A stretch of 41,878 bases of DNA from Micrococcales bacterium UBA4448. Lineage in GTDB: Bacteria > Actinomycetota > Actinomycetes > Actinomycetales > Microbacteriaceae. Of this stretch, positions 1 through 8,253 are shown one piece after another; position 1 is the first letter of the stretch, and each line of letters begins with the position of its first letter. Both the position numbers and the translations under genes were made by a program. The stretch is from NCBI GenBank assembly GCA_002390305.1, contig DGPE01000002.1:802-42679 (forward strand), given 5' to 3'. The notes beneath the pieces were generated by a model, which saw only the letters and a list, made by a program, of their open reading frames with translations, did not search any database and was not told the origin of the DNA.

Positions 1-378
1 CTTGCGAGTGACCCAAACATTCTTTTAATGGATGAACCCTTTGGTGCGGTGGACCCTATCGTTCGGTTGGAGCTCCAGGACGAACTCAATCGCTTGCAGG
101 GTGAAATCAGTAAAACCATGGTTTTCGTTACCCACAACATTGATGAGGCATTTGCGATTGCCGACCAGGTGGTGATCCTTCGCGCCGGAGGAGAAATTGC
201 TCAGGTGGGTAGCCCGGCGGAGATTCTGGCAAATCCTGCTGACGATTTTGTTGAGACCTTCATTGGTGCCGATAAGGGCAAGCGCACCCTTCATTTGCAG
301 CGCAGAGAAGAAGATGGCGTGACTCTGATTGTCGATGCCGAGGGTAGACCCGCAGGAATTCTCGGAGAAGACAAATGA
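1..378 (+). CDS. Osmoprotectant ABC transporter ATPase (OpuCA/ProV-like), 5' truncated by window
   Basis: This is the C-terminal part of an ABC transporter ATP-binding protein; its start lies left of the window. The visible protein opens with a Walker B segment (ILLMDEPFGAVD, bases 19-54), followed by the D-loop and by the switch-histidine segment FVTHNIDEA. That combination is typical of the nucleotide-binding subunit that powers quaternary-ammonium (glycine betaine, choline, carnitine) uptake. The tail after the ATPase core is short, with no room for a full pair of CBS domains, unlike the long OpuA/ProV type. Ten bases separate it from the first permease, and the next three genes complete a classic OpuC/OsmoF-type operon. 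Substrate is inferred from family and neighbours, not shown directly. Confidence 0.9.
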   Translation, partial: LASDPNILLMDEPFGAVDPIVRLELQDELNRLQGEISKTMVFVTHNIDEAFAIADQVVILRAGGEIAQVGSPAEILANPADDFVETFIGADKGKRTLHLQRREEDGVTLIVDAEGRPAGILGEDK

Positions 379-388
379 GGATGACTGG

Positions 389-1069
389 ATGAGCTGGCTA
401 GTCGATAATTTCGACTTGGTGGCAAGGCTGACTGGGAATCATGCGATTCTCAGCGTGATTCCTATTGTGCTGGGCTTTGTAATTGCGGTGCCGCTGGGTT
501 GGATAGCCAACAGAAGTCATTCTCTCAGGTCTTGGGTAATCGGAGGCGGAAGCTTTCTCTACACAATCCCGTCACTGCCGCTTTTTGTGATCCTGCCCTA
601 CATTCTTGGGACCAGAATCACCGATGAGCGCAACATCATTGTGGCACTAACAATTTATGCCGTTGCAATGATGGTCCGCACCGCTGCAGATGCCCTTGCG
701 GCTGTGCCAGCGGATGCAGTTGAGGCATCCACTTCGATTGGGCATTCCTTATGGACTAGGTTCTGGCTGGTGGAGTTTCCGCTTGCCGGCCCTGTCCTGT
801 TGGCTGGACTGCGAGTGGTTTCAGCAAGCACAATCGCACTGGTGTCTGTGGGAGCCATTATCGGGTCTGCAAATCTTGGCTATCTGTTTACAAACGGAAA
901 ACAACGCGATTTCCTTGAAGAGATTCTCATCGGCATCGGCGCAAGCTTTCTGATCGCACTGGTTTTTGACGTTGTAATTGTTCTTCTAGGCAGGGTTCTG
1001 ATGCCTTGGAATCTTAGAAAGTCGCCGGCCTCAAAGAGCATCCGGCAAAACGCAGTAGGGGCGTACTAA
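389..1069 (+). CDS. Osmoprotectant ABC transporter permease (OpuCB/ProW-like)
   Basis: This 226-residue inner-membrane permease has about five or six hydrophobic segments. Its cytoplasmic coupling (EAA-type) loop reads DAVEASTSIGHSLWTRFWLVEFPLAGP, with the conserved Ala-Ser-Gly pattern that docks on the ATPase. The start is placed at the ATG at 389, not at upstream in-frame ATGs at 329 or after, because GAGG at 377-380 sits eight bases before it and the longer form would overlap the ATPase gene by 50 bases. Length matches the short OpuCB/OpuCD permeases, in which the binding protein is not fused. It likely forms a heterodimer with the next gene product in the membrane. Confidence 0.9.
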   Translation: MSWLVDNFDLVARLTGNHAILSVIPIVLGFVIAVPLGWIANRSHSLRSWVIGGGSFLYTIPSLPLFVILPYILGTRITDERNIIVALTIYAVAMMVRTAADALAAVPADAVEASTSIGHSLWTRFWLVEFPLAGPVLLAGLRVVSASTIALVSVGAIIGSANLGYLFTNGKQRDFLEEILIGIGASFLIALVFDVVIVLLGRVLMPWNLRKSPASKSIRQNAVGAY

Positions 1070-1071
1070 TC

Positions 1072-1869
1072 ATGCAATTCTTTCTCGATGCGTTTCGCTG
1101 GTTACTCGACCCTGCTAATTATGTTGCAGGTGGAATCAGCCCACTTCCGATTCAGGACCGTATCGGTGAGCACCTTTGGTACACATTTGTCTCAGTAGCG
1201 ATTGCATCGATGATCGCACTTCCATTAGGCCTCTTCATTGGGCACACCGGCCGCGGTCGGCAGTTTGTGATTAGTTTCACCGGCATGATGCGTGCACTGC
1301 CGACATTGGGGCTTTTAATGGCCCTATTCCTGATCGTCGGTGCCACGGTTCCATTTACGCAGGCGGCGTTCGTGGCCTCGATTATCGCGCTGGTCATCTT
1401 GGCCATTCCATCAATTTTGGCTGGCGGATATGCCGGCGTCGAATCCGTAGATTCTCAGACCGTGGATGCCGGCCGAGCCATGGGCATGACTGAAATGCAG
1501 ATTCTGCTGCGGATTGAGATCCCGCTTTCTCTGCCGCTGATAATTTCTGGTATTCGAGCAGCTGTGCTGCAGGTCATTGCAACTGCCGTGATCGCCTCTT
1601 ATATCTCACTTGGCGGTCTTGGGACAGTTATTTCAAGCGGCATTGGACTCAATGACAACGAGCGAATTCTGGGCGGCGCCATTCTGGTAACTGCGCTTGC
1701 GCTTGTGGTGGACGGCTTTTTGGCACTCCTCCAGCGCCTGGTAACCAGGCGCGGTTCCAAGGAGGCACGTCCACAAAATATAGATTTCCGTAGACGATCA
1801 TTCGGATCGGCTGCGGTGGCGGAAAAAACCGTCAATGAAGGGAAAAAATATGTTCAAAGCAAAAAATAG
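1072..1869 (+). CDS. Osmoprotectant ABC transporter permease (OpuCD/ProW-like)
   Basis: The second permease (265 residues) starts two bases after the first one ends. It has several transmembrane stretches and the family coupling loop around residues 135-165 (ESVDSQTVDAGRAMGMTEMQ followed by ILLRIEIPLSLP), which is close to the canonical EA..(S)MG...W/Q...R...PLA pattern of the glycine betaine transporters. The C-terminus is a charged cytoplasmic tail. Its last 20 bases overlap the start of the binding-protein gene, so the two are likely translationally coupled. Together with the preceding permease it would form the transmembrane channel of the importer. Confidence 0.9.
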   Translation: MQFFLDAFRWLLDPANYVAGGISPLPIQDRIGEHLWYTFVSVAIASMIALPLGLFIGHTGRGRQFVISFTGMMRALPTLGLLMALFLIVGATVPFTQAAFVASIIALVILAIPSILAGGYAGVESVDSQTVDAGRAMGMTEMQILLRIEIPLSLPLIISGIRAAVLQVIATAVIASYISLGGLGTVISSGIGLNDNERILGGAILVTALALVVDGFLALLQRLVTRRGSKEARPQNIDFRRRSFGSAAVAEKTVNEGKKYVQSKK

Positions 1870-2800
1870 AGGGCCACGCGTTGCGGGAGCAATAGCTGCA
1901 GCTGCAGCCCTTGTGGTAATGACCGGCTGTGCATCCGCTGACCCAACCGAGGAGGCCACGCAGGCAACCGACGACGTGGCGACAGTCGAAGCGACAAAGG
2001 TTGTAGTTGGCTCATTCTCATTTCCAGAAAGCGAGATTCTTGGAAACATCTATGCGCTGGCTTTGGAAAATGCAGGCTTCGAAGTTGAGACAAAATTTAA
2101 CTTGGGACCGCGACAGACCACTATTCCGGCACTGGAAGATGGTTCAATCAGCCTGATGCCTGAGTACAACGGAAACCTGTTGTTTTTCTATGACACCGAG
2201 AACACAGCGCGCTCAACCGCCGAGGTAGACGCCGAACTTGCGACCAATGTGCCAGCCGGTTTCCAGGTCTTGAACTCATCCTCAGCCCAGGATAAGGACG
2301 CTTACGTCGTTACCCAGGCGTTGGCCGAAGAGTTTGGTCTTGCAACAATTGGCGATCTAGCAAAAATCGAACCATTTTCTCTAGGTGCCAGCCCGCAGTT
2401 TGCTGAACTTCTTTACGGTCTGCCCGGTCTTGCCTCCTTCTACGGAGTCACCGACGTGACATTCGTGCCAATCGAAGACTTCGGTGGCCCGGATACCGTC
2501 AAGGCACTTGTCGACAACGCGGTTCAGGTTGCCGACATCTACACCACCTCACCTGACTTGGTGGCTAAGAACCTCCTCGTGCTAGATGACCCTGAGAACT
2601 TGATTGCAGCACAAAACATAGTGCCGCTTCTGAACTCTGACATCTACAGCGATGAGCTGGCAGCGGTGCTGAATGCAATCTCAGCTGCACTAACCACTGA
2701 GGACCTCATCGCGCTTCGCACCCGTGTCGAAGGTGACGAGAAGGCTCAGGCCAGCACTGCAGCACAGGAATGGCTGGAAGCAGAAGGCCTACTCAACTAG
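1850..2800 (+). CDS. Glycine betaine/choline-type substrate-binding lipoprotein (OpuCC/OsmX-like)
   Basis: This 316-residue exported lipoprotein captures the osmoprotectant and hands it to the two permeases. The N-terminus is a lipoprotein signal peptide: basic residues, an Ala/Val-rich core and a lipobox VMTGC ending at Cys27, where lipid would be attached. The mature part begins the periplasmic-binding fold typical of OpuAC/QAT proteins (KVVVGSFSFPESEILGNIYA; later LMPEYNGNLLFFY, the 'P-E-Y-G' aromatic region used in quaternary-ammonium binding). The start is set at the ATG at 1850, with GAAGGG eight bases upstream; an ATG at 1835 would add five residues and lacks such a site. It is the last gene of the transporter operon. 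The exact ligand cannot be read from sequence. Confidence 0.9.
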   Translation: MFKAKNRGPRVAGAIAAAAALVVMTGCASADPTEEATQATDDVATVEATKVVVGSFSFPESEILGNIYALALENAGFEVETKFNLGPRQTTIPALEDGSISLMPEYNGNLLFFYDTENTARSTAEVDAELATNVPAGFQVLNSSSAQDKDAYVVTQALAEEFGLATIGDLAKIEPFSLGASPQFAELLYGLPGLASFYGVTDVTFVPIEDFGGPDTVKALVDNAVQVADIYTTSPDLVAKNLLVLDDPENLIAAQNIVPLLNSDIYSDELAAVLNAISAALTTEDLIALRTRVEGDEKAQASTAAQEWLEAEGLLN

Positions 2801-2807
2801 TTGGTTT

Positions 2808-2836
2808 TGAGGCGCTGTCGTAATGGCGGCGCCTCA
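2808..2836 (+). terminator. Probable terminator of the osmoprotectant operon
   Basis: An 8-bp perfect stem, TGAGGCGC (2808-2815) with GCGCCTCA (2829-2836), encloses a 13-base loop and is followed by TTCTTC. It begins seven bases after the binding-protein stop codon. The U-tract is interrupted, so efficiency is uncertain. Confidence 0.55.
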
Positions 2837-2904
2837 TTCTTCAGCTTATTGTGCAAGTTGAATGAAGGCTTTGGCTTTCATTGACAGGCACCAGGAACAT
2901 ATTT

Positions 2905-2937
2905 GACTAACCCCGGTCTTAAGTGCCGGGGTTAGTC
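2905..2937. repeat. Perfect 12-bp inverted repeat in the gap before pnp
   Basis: GACTAACCCCGG at 2905-2916 is followed, after the nine bases TCTTAAGTG, by its exact reverse complement at 2926-2937. A T-run does not follow it. It could be a second, U-tract-poor terminator, a protein-binding site or an RNA processing site. Between this repeat and the preceding terminator (about 2859-2882) is a weaker AATGAA...TTCATT hairpin. Confidence 0.6.
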
Positions 2938-2979
2938 GTTCCTAGCCATTTCGTTATCAAGTTGTTAGGCTGTAGCTAG

Positions 2980-3145
2980 GAGAATCGAAGGCGGGTCTTC
3001 GGTGGAAGCTTCTGGGTCTAGGCCCCAGAGATTTTTACTGATGGCCAGCACTTCAATAGCAATCGAGTGATTGCCTCCAGCGCGCGACAAAATAATGCGA
3101 ATTGCATTATGGGTTTTTGCGTGCGAAAAATAAAGAGGAGGGGCC
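2980..3145 (+). ncRNA. Structured 5' leader of pnp (candidate Actino-pnp RNA motif)
   Basis: The 200 bases before pnp hold no gene but several hairpins: CTGGG/CCCAG near 3011-3027, and a long imperfect hairpin just before the ribosome-binding site. That hairpin has an outer stem CGCGCG (3081-3086) with CGTGCG (3120-3125), then AAA/TTT pairing, an inner stem ATAATGC (3092-3098) with GCATTAT (3104-3110) and the loop GAATT. A conserved cis-regulatory RNA called Actino-pnp is known from actinobacterial pnp leaders; position and arrangement fit, but I cannot run the covariance model. A TAGGCT box at 2966-2971 may be the -10 element. The gene is preceded by a strong GAGGAGG site. Confidence 0.55.
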
Positions 3146-5347
3146 ATGGAAGGCCCAGAAATTAAATTCGCAGAAGCCGTTATAGATAACGGAAAGTACG
3201 GAAAGCGCACATTGCGCTTTGAAACCGGACGCCTAGCCCAGCAAGCTGCTGGTGCCGCGGTTGTCTACCTAGATGACGAGACCATGTTGTTCTCGGCAAC
3301 TACAGCATCGAAGACCCCTAAGGATCATTTTGATTTCTTCCCATTGACTATCGATGTTGAAGAGCGCATGTATGCGGCTGGAAAAATCCCAGGCTCATTC
3401 TTCCGTCGTGAAGGACGTCCATCAACGGCAGCAATTCTTGCTTGCCGTCTGATTGACAGGCCATTGCGTCCGTCATTCGTTGATGGTCTTCGCAACGAGA
3501 TTCAGGTTGTTGTGACCGTTATGTCGATTGAGCCAGACGAGCTTTACGACGTGGTTGCTATTAACGCAGCCTCAATGTCTACTCAGCTTGCTGGATTGCC
3601 ATTCTCTGGTCCGGTTGCAGGTGTCCGCGTGGCACTTATCGAAGGTCAGTGGGTTGCATTCCCGAAGCACTCGCAGCTAGTAAATGCCGTGTTCAACATG
3701 GTTGTTGCAGGCCGCGTGATGGATGGCGACGATGTTGCAATCATGATGGTTGAAGCAGAAGCGACTGAAAACAGTTGGGACCTAATCGCTGGCGGTGCAG
3801 TTGCACCTAACGAAGAGGTAGTTTCTCAGGGTCTGGAGGCTGCAAAGCCTTTCATCAAGGAACTTGTTCGTGCTCAGAACGAACTTGCTACCCAGGCTGC
3901 CAAGCCAACCGCTGACTACCCAGTGTTCCTGCCATATTCGGCCGAAGTTCTTGCTGCCGTTGAAGCAGCCGCGGGTGCCGAGGTTGCAAAGGTCTACCAG
4001 ATTGCTGACAAGCAGGAGCGTCAGGATGCTGACGACACCCTCAAGGCACGCGTTAAGGAAGAGCTTGTTGCCAAGTTGAGCGAAGAAGACATGGCTCAGT
4101 TCTCAGCTGCCTATAAGGCGGTTGCTAAGAAAGCCATGCGTACTCGTGTGCTGAAAGAAGGCGTCCGTATTGACGGCCGTGGACTTGCAGACATTCGTTT
4201 GATCGATTCAGAGGTTGGTGTGATTCCAAGGACCCACGGTTCTGCGATCTTCCAGCGTGGCGAGACCCAGATTCTGGGTGTTACCACCCTGAACATGTTG
4301 AAGATGGAGCAGCAGCTAGATGCATTGACCCCTGAAAAGTCAAAGCGCTACATGCACCACTACAACTTCCCTCCTTACTCAACCGGTGAAACCGGTCGTG
4401 TTGGAACTCCTAAACGTCGTGAAATTGGTCACGGTGCTTTGGCAGAGCGGGCACTAATGCCAGTTCTTCCAGCTCGCGACGAGTTCCCATATGCAATTCG
4501 TCAGGTTTCTGAGGCTTTGAGCTCAAACGGTTCAACCTCAATGGGTTCTGTTTGTGCTTCCACTCTTGCTCTTCTAAATGCTGGTGTGCCACTGCGTGCA
4601 CCGGTTGCTGGAATTGCGATGGGTCTTATCTCTGACACCGTTGACGGTAAGACTCAGTACGCAGCTCTCACCGACATTCTTGGTGCCGAGGATGCTCTAG
4701 GCGACATGGACTTCAAGGTGGCTGGAACTCGTAACTTTGTGACCGCTATTCAGCTGGACACCAAGTTGGATGGAATTCCATCCTCTGAGTTGGCCAAGGC
4801 GCTTACTCAGGCCAAGGAAGCCCGTCTGTTTATTCTGGACGTAATGGCAGAAGCCATTGATGAGCCAGATGAGCTGTCTAAGTACTCACCTCGTGTGATT
4901 GCGGTCAAGATTCCTCTCGACAAGATCGGTGAGGTTATCGGACCAAAGGGCAAGATGATCAACCAGATTCAGGATGACACCGGAGCCGACATCTCAATTG
5001 AAGATGACGGAACCGTCTACATCGGTGCGGTTGATGGTCCAAGCGCTGATGCAGCCAAGGCTGCAATCAACGCGATCGCCAACCCACACATTCCTGAAAT
5101 TGGAGAGCGCTTCCTGGGAACAGTTGTGAAGCTTGCAACCTTCGGTGCGTTTATTTCATTGATGCCAGGCAAGGATGGACTTCTTCACGTTTCCGAACTG
5201 AAAAAGATCTCCGGTGGCAAGCGAGTTGAGAATGTCGAAGACATTTTGTCGGTTGGCCAAAAGATCCTGGTTGAGATCACCAAGACAGATGACCGTGGAA
5301 AGCTTTCGCTGTCTCCAGTTGTCGAGGACGAACCAGCAAGCGAGTAA
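3146..5347 (+). CDS. pnp: Polyribonucleotide nucleotidyltransferase (PNPase)
   Basis: This 733-residue phosphorolytic 3'-5' exoribonuclease degrades RNA to nucleoside diphosphates and acts as a cytoplasmic trimer. Domain order is as usual: first RNase PH-like core (about 15-230, with FFRREGRPS), an alpha-helical linker, the second RNase PH-like core (about 340-560, with RTHGSAIFQRGETQ and the metal-binding DxxxxD-type region LGAEDALGDMDFKVAGT), a KH domain from about residue 588 (IGEVIGPKGKMIN) and an S1 domain from about 652. Length matches actinobacterial PNPase (also called guanosine pentaphosphate synthetase). The ATG at 3146 follows GAGGAGG. The M16 protease gene starts four bases after its stop, as in many actinobacteria. 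The leader upstream suggests post-transcriptional autoregulation, as known for enteric pnp. Confidence 0.98.
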   Translation: MEGPEIKFAEAVIDNGKYGKRTLRFETGRLAQQAAGAAVVYLDDETMLFSATTASKTPKDHFDFFPLTIDVEERMYAAGKIPGSFFRREGRPSTAAILACRLIDRPLRPSFVDGLRNEIQVVVTVMSIEPDELYDVVAINAASMSTQLAGLPFSGPVAGVRVALIEGQWVAFPKHSQLVNAVFNMVVAGRVMDGDDVAIMMVEAEATENSWDLIAGGAVAPNEEVVSQGLEAAKPFIKELVRAQNELATQAAKPTADYPVFLPYSAEVLAAVEAAAGAEVAKVYQIADKQERQDADDTLKARVKEELVAKLSEEDMAQFSAAYKAVAKKAMRTRVLKEGVRIDGRGLADIRLIDSEVGVIPRTHGSAIFQRGETQILGVTTLNMLKMEQQLDALTPEKSKRYMHHYNFPPYSTGETGRVGTPKRREIGHGALAERALMPVLPARDEFPYAIRQVSEALSSNGSTSMGSVCASTLALLNAGVPLRAPVAGIAMGLISDTVDGKTQYAALTDILGAEDALGDMDFKVAGTRNFVTAIQLDTKLDGIPSSELAKALTQAKEARLFILDVMAEAIDEPDELSKYSPRVIAVKIPLDKIGEVIGPKGKMINQIQDDTGADISIEDDGTVYIGAVDGPSADAAKAAINAIANPHIPEIGERFLGTVVKLATFGAFISLMPGKDGLLHVSELKKISGGKRVENVEDILSVGQKILVEITKTDDRGKLSLSPVVEDEPASE

Positions 5348-5350
5348 TCA

Positions 5351-6664
5351 TTGAAACTAAGTCTTTTAGACTCATGTGATTTCACCGCTGAGGCATCACG
5401 GATTTGCAGAACCGTGCTGCCCAGCGGTGTTCGCATTTTAAGCGAGGAAATCCCAGGTGCACCATCGGTTGCCATTGCAGCCTCGGTTGCAGTTGGTTCA
5501 AGGGATGAGAGCGATGGCACCTTCGGTGCCACGCACTTCCTCGAGCATTTGTTATTTAAAGGAACACCGACCAGAACTGCAAGAGATATCTCCGTTGCTT
5601 TTGATTCGGTTGGTGGTTCATCTAACGCTGCGACCGCCAAGGAATACACCAGCTATTACGCCAGGGTTATGAACTCAGCTCTTCCCTTGGCGCTCGATGT
5701 AATTCTGGACATGTTTACCTCGGCGAAGATCGAACAGCATGATTTTGATCTTGAAAAAACTGTAATTCTCGAAGAGCTAGCAATGGGCGAGGATGACCCT
5801 GAGGATCTAGCCCACGAAGCTCTGGCAACTGCGCTACTGCCCGACCACGAGCTTGGTAGGCCAATCGGCGGCACCAAGGAAACAATTCTTGCAGTGACGC
5901 GTGAGCAGGTCGTTGAGCACTATAAGAAGCACTATGTGCCGGAGAATCTAGTAGTTACTGCCGCCGGCGGAGTAAGCCACGAGAAGTTGGTAGCACTTGT
6001 TGAACAAGAACTTGCAAAGGTCGGTTGGCTTGAAGCAAAGTGCGACCCAAGCCCTAGGCGCTCACAGGAGCCATTCGTGCTTCCAGAAACTCGAAAGTTT
6101 GCAAACCTGAACCACGACTTTGCTCAGGCGAATCTACTTTTTGGCTATCAGAGCATGCGAGGAATGGACCCTGACCGGTACGCGCTGGGATTGATGACCA
6201 ACATTTTGGGTGGCGGCATGTCCTCAAGGTTGTACCAGGAGATACGCGAAGAGCGCGGTCTTGCCTATTCGACCTATGCCTATCAGCAGGGTTATTCAGA
6301 CGCTGGTTATTTTGGACTTTACGCCGGCACAAACCCTGAAAATGCTGAGCTGGTCATCCAGTTGATGAAATCAGGGCTGGAATCAATCGCGGACCACGGT
6401 GTTTCACAGGCCGAGTTTGATCTCGCGCTTGGCTCTCTGACCGGTGGGCTGGCGCTTCGTTATGAAAGCTCTTTGGCGCGGATGAACAGGCTCTTGGCAG
6501 CCGAGATTGGTAGCGGCGAGTTCTTATCCACCGCGCAAATACTTGACAGATTTAACCAGGTTGAGATTTCAAGCATTCAAGCCGTTGCAGCCAAAGTTGC
6601 AGCTGGTAGGTCCTCGCTGGTGGCTGTTGGGCCAGATTTGCAAGCACTCGAACAGTTGGCTTGA
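5351..6664 (+). CDS. M16-family zinc metallopeptidase (insulinase/processing-peptidase type)
   Basis: This 437-residue protein has the inverted zinc motif HFLEH at residues 62-66, inside GATHFLEHLLFKGT. The third ligand is probably the glutamate in the downstream EELAMGEDDPED segment. The second, catalytically inactive-type M16 domain follows, with the typical GGGMSSRLYQEIREERGLAYS substrate-binding segment. Such proteins (PqqL/YmxG/mitochondrial processing peptidase-beta-like) cleave peptides in the cytoplasm or at the envelope; the physiological substrate is unknown. It begins with TTG, three bases after the pnp stop codon, so expression probably depends on pnp transcription. The placement between pnp and dapB is conserved in actinobacteria. 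Confidence 0.93.
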   Translation: MKLSLLDSCDFTAEASRICRTVLPSGVRILSEEIPGAPSVAIAASVAVGSRDESDGTFGATHFLEHLLFKGTPTRTARDISVAFDSVGGSSNAATAKEYTSYYARVMNSALPLALDVILDMFTSAKIEQHDFDLEKTVILEELAMGEDDPEDLAHEALATALLPDHELGRPIGGTKETILAVTREQVVEHYKKHYVPENLVVTAAGGVSHEKLVALVEQELAKVGWLEAKCDPSPRRSQEPFVLPETRKFANLNHDFAQANLLFGYQSMRGMDPDRYALGLMTNILGGGMSSRLYQEIREERGLAYSTYAYQQGYSDAGYFGLYAGTNPENAELVIQLMKSGLESIADHGVSQAEFDLALGSLTGGLALRYESSLARMNRLLAAEIGSGEFLSTAQILDRFNQVEISSIQAVAAKVAAGRSSLVAVGPDLQALEQLA

Positions 6665-6676
6665 TAGGTTTTGACC

Positions 6677-7402
6677 ATGATTCTTGTTTCTATTTTGGGT
6701 GCCACCGGTCGCATGGGCGATCTCACCAAGCACTTGGTTGATGCTGATCCGAACTTGAAGCTTCACTCCGAGCTCAATTCGCAATCTAGCCCCGAGCATA
6801 TGCTCGGTGCAGACGTTGTCATTGATTTCACCAATCCAACTGTTTCCGAGCAGCTTGTCCTGTTTGCCATTGAAAACAAGATGAAAGTTGTTGTTGGCAC
6901 TTCCGGTTGGAGTGAACAGCGGTTAGCGATCTTGAGAACAGCGCTGAATAATCAGCCGGCTGCCGGGGTTGTAGTGGTGCCTAATTTCTCGATTGGCTCT
7001 ATGCTCGCGCAGCGCTTCGCCAGTCAAGCTGCCCGCCATTTTGATTCAATTGAAATTCTTGAACACCACCATGAACACAAAGTGGATTCACCTTCTGGAA
7101 CTGCAATGCGCACCGCCGAACTAATTCAAGAGGCCAGGCAGGGTCTGCCTCAACCACTGATTCCAGGTGTTGGTCAGCCTGCTAGGGGCGAGATTCACGC
7201 GGGAGTGGCTATTCACTCACTTAGACAAAAGGGTATTTCTGCCAAGCAGGACACCATCTTTGGCTCTTTGGGAGAGCAGCTGGTTATCTCTCACGATGTT
7301 TCTTCCGCCGGCGCATATTCGCTTGGCATTCTAAGGTCACTGGAATTTGCAGTGTCGGCAACCGGATTGTCAATTGGCCTTGAGAGTGTAATTCCAAAAT
7401 GA
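6677..7402 (+). CDS. dapB: 4-hydroxy-tetrahydrodipicolinate reductase
   Basis: This enzyme (241 residues from the chosen start) reduces the dapA product with NAD(P)H in the lysine/diaminopimelate pathway, feeding peptidoglycan synthesis. The N-terminal Rossmann loop GATGRMG lies at residues 8-14 and the signature EHHHEHKVDSPSGTA at about 129-143; it contains the catalytic histidines and lysine. I place the start at the ATG at 6677, with TAGG at 6665-6668 as a weak ribosome site; a TTG two codons upstream is possible. The gene follows the M16 protease by 12 bases and overlaps the next gene by four (ATGA), so it belongs to the pnp run. dapA lies about 2 kb downstream. Confidence 0.95.
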   Translation: MILVSILGATGRMGDLTKHLVDADPNLKLHSELNSQSSPEHMLGADVVIDFTNPTVSEQLVLFAIENKMKVVVGTSGWSEQRLAILRTALNNQPAAGVVVVPNFSIGSMLAQRFASQAARHFDSIEILEHHHEHKVDSPSGTAMRTAELIQEARQGLPQPLIPGVGQPARGEIHAGVAIHSLRQKGISAKQDTIFGSLGEQLVISHDVSSAGAYSLGILRSLEFAVSATGLSIGLESVIPK

Positions 7403-7848
7403 TGGTGAGGGTTTGGGTTGGCTTGATGCTTGCCCTAACACTTTTCTACGTCTTCACTCTTTTTAGTCGCGGTCTGATTTTGCTTTTTGAGCCGAACTTC
7501 CTCGCTGTTGCAATGGGTATTGGAATCATCATCTTTCCGCTATTTGCGCTTTGGGCACTTAGCGCCGAAATTCGGTTTGGGCTGGCGTCCCAGAAGCTGG
7601 CACGGCGTATTTTGGCGATGGAGATTCCAGGTCTCGATCTTGATTTGCGTCCAAGCGGCAGAGCGACCAAAGAGTCGGCAGAGGCTGAGCTTAGAAGGGT
7701 TCAGGAGTTGGCTTCAGGTTCCGATGACTTCACGCGTTGGTTTTTATTGGGTGAGGCCTATGAGGCCGCGGGGGATAGGAAGCAAGCCCGCAGCTCAATG
7801 CGCAAGGCGATCGCTCTAGCGAAGGACGCCAACTCGTCTCAGAACTAG
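7399..7848 (+). CDS. Small membrane protein with a C-terminal TPR-like segment
   Basis: This 149-residue protein has two hydrophobic segments (about 4-27 and 33-56), followed by a cytoplasmic part rich in charged helices. Its end, WFLLGEAYEAAGDRKQARSSMRKAIALA, reads as one tetratricopeptide repeat. Such proteins are often found after dapB in actinobacteria but have no assigned role that I know. Translation is coupled to dapB by an ATGA overlap. Its last 33 bases overlap the convergent DUF4395 gene on the other strand. Function unknown; a scaffold or complex-assembly role would only be inferred from the TPR. Confidence 0.8.
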   Translation: MMVRVWVGLMLALTLFYVFTLFSRGLILLFEPNFLAVAMGIGIIIFPLFALWALSAEIRFGLASQKLARRILAMEIPGLDLDLRPSGRATKESAEAELRRVQELASGSDDFTRWFLLGEAYEAAGDRKQARSSMRKAIALAKDANSSQN

Positions 7849-8253
7849 ATACAGCTGGCAGCCAAGGCAGAGGCCAAAAAAGGCATTCAAGAATGCTGCC
7901 AAGAAGATAAACGCCGCGGAGATGGTGACCAACACCGGCGCAAATAAGCCTCCAACGATACCTATCAAGGCAAAGGTCAACCCAACTTGCTGGGCGAATT
8001 TTGGAGGCCTGGAATCTTCCAGCTCGGTGGGTGGGGCGAGTCTTGGTTTGATGAAACGCTTGAATACCAATCCGGCTGGGTGAGTCTCCGGGGAGAGAAC
8101 GGACCAGAAAAAAAGCACACCTAGGGCCACCACGGTCGAGTAGGCAAGTTGTTGATTAGAAAGACTTAGGTAAAAGGCAATCAGTGACAAGCCTGTGGTG
8201 ATGGCAGCACCAAACCTTGGTCCACGGGGGTCAATCATTTTTTGTGTTGTCAT
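7816..8253 (-). CDS. DUF4395 integral membrane protein
   Basis: The protein (145 residues) has about four transmembrane segments and ends with a Cys-Leu-Gly-Cys motif (C129, C132) in FFGLCLGCQLYLVLRR, characteristic of the DUF4395 family. DUF4395 genes commonly lie beside thioredoxin-like genes, and here the ATG overlaps the stop of the thioredoxin-like gene by four bases, so the two are one transcription unit on the minus strand. The CxxC at the membrane edge and the partner suggest a thiol-disulfide role, such as passing electrons or oxidising equivalents; this is inference. The 3' end overlaps the convergent TPR-protein gene by 33 bases. Confidence 0.87.
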   Translation of the reverse strand: MTTQKMIDPRGPRFGAAITTGLSLIAFYLSLSNQQLAYSTVVALGVLFFWSVLSPETHPAGLVFKRFIKPRLAPPTELEDSRPPKFAQQVGLTFALIGIVGGLFAPVLVTISAAFIFLAAFLNAFFGLCLGCQLYLVLRRVGVLR

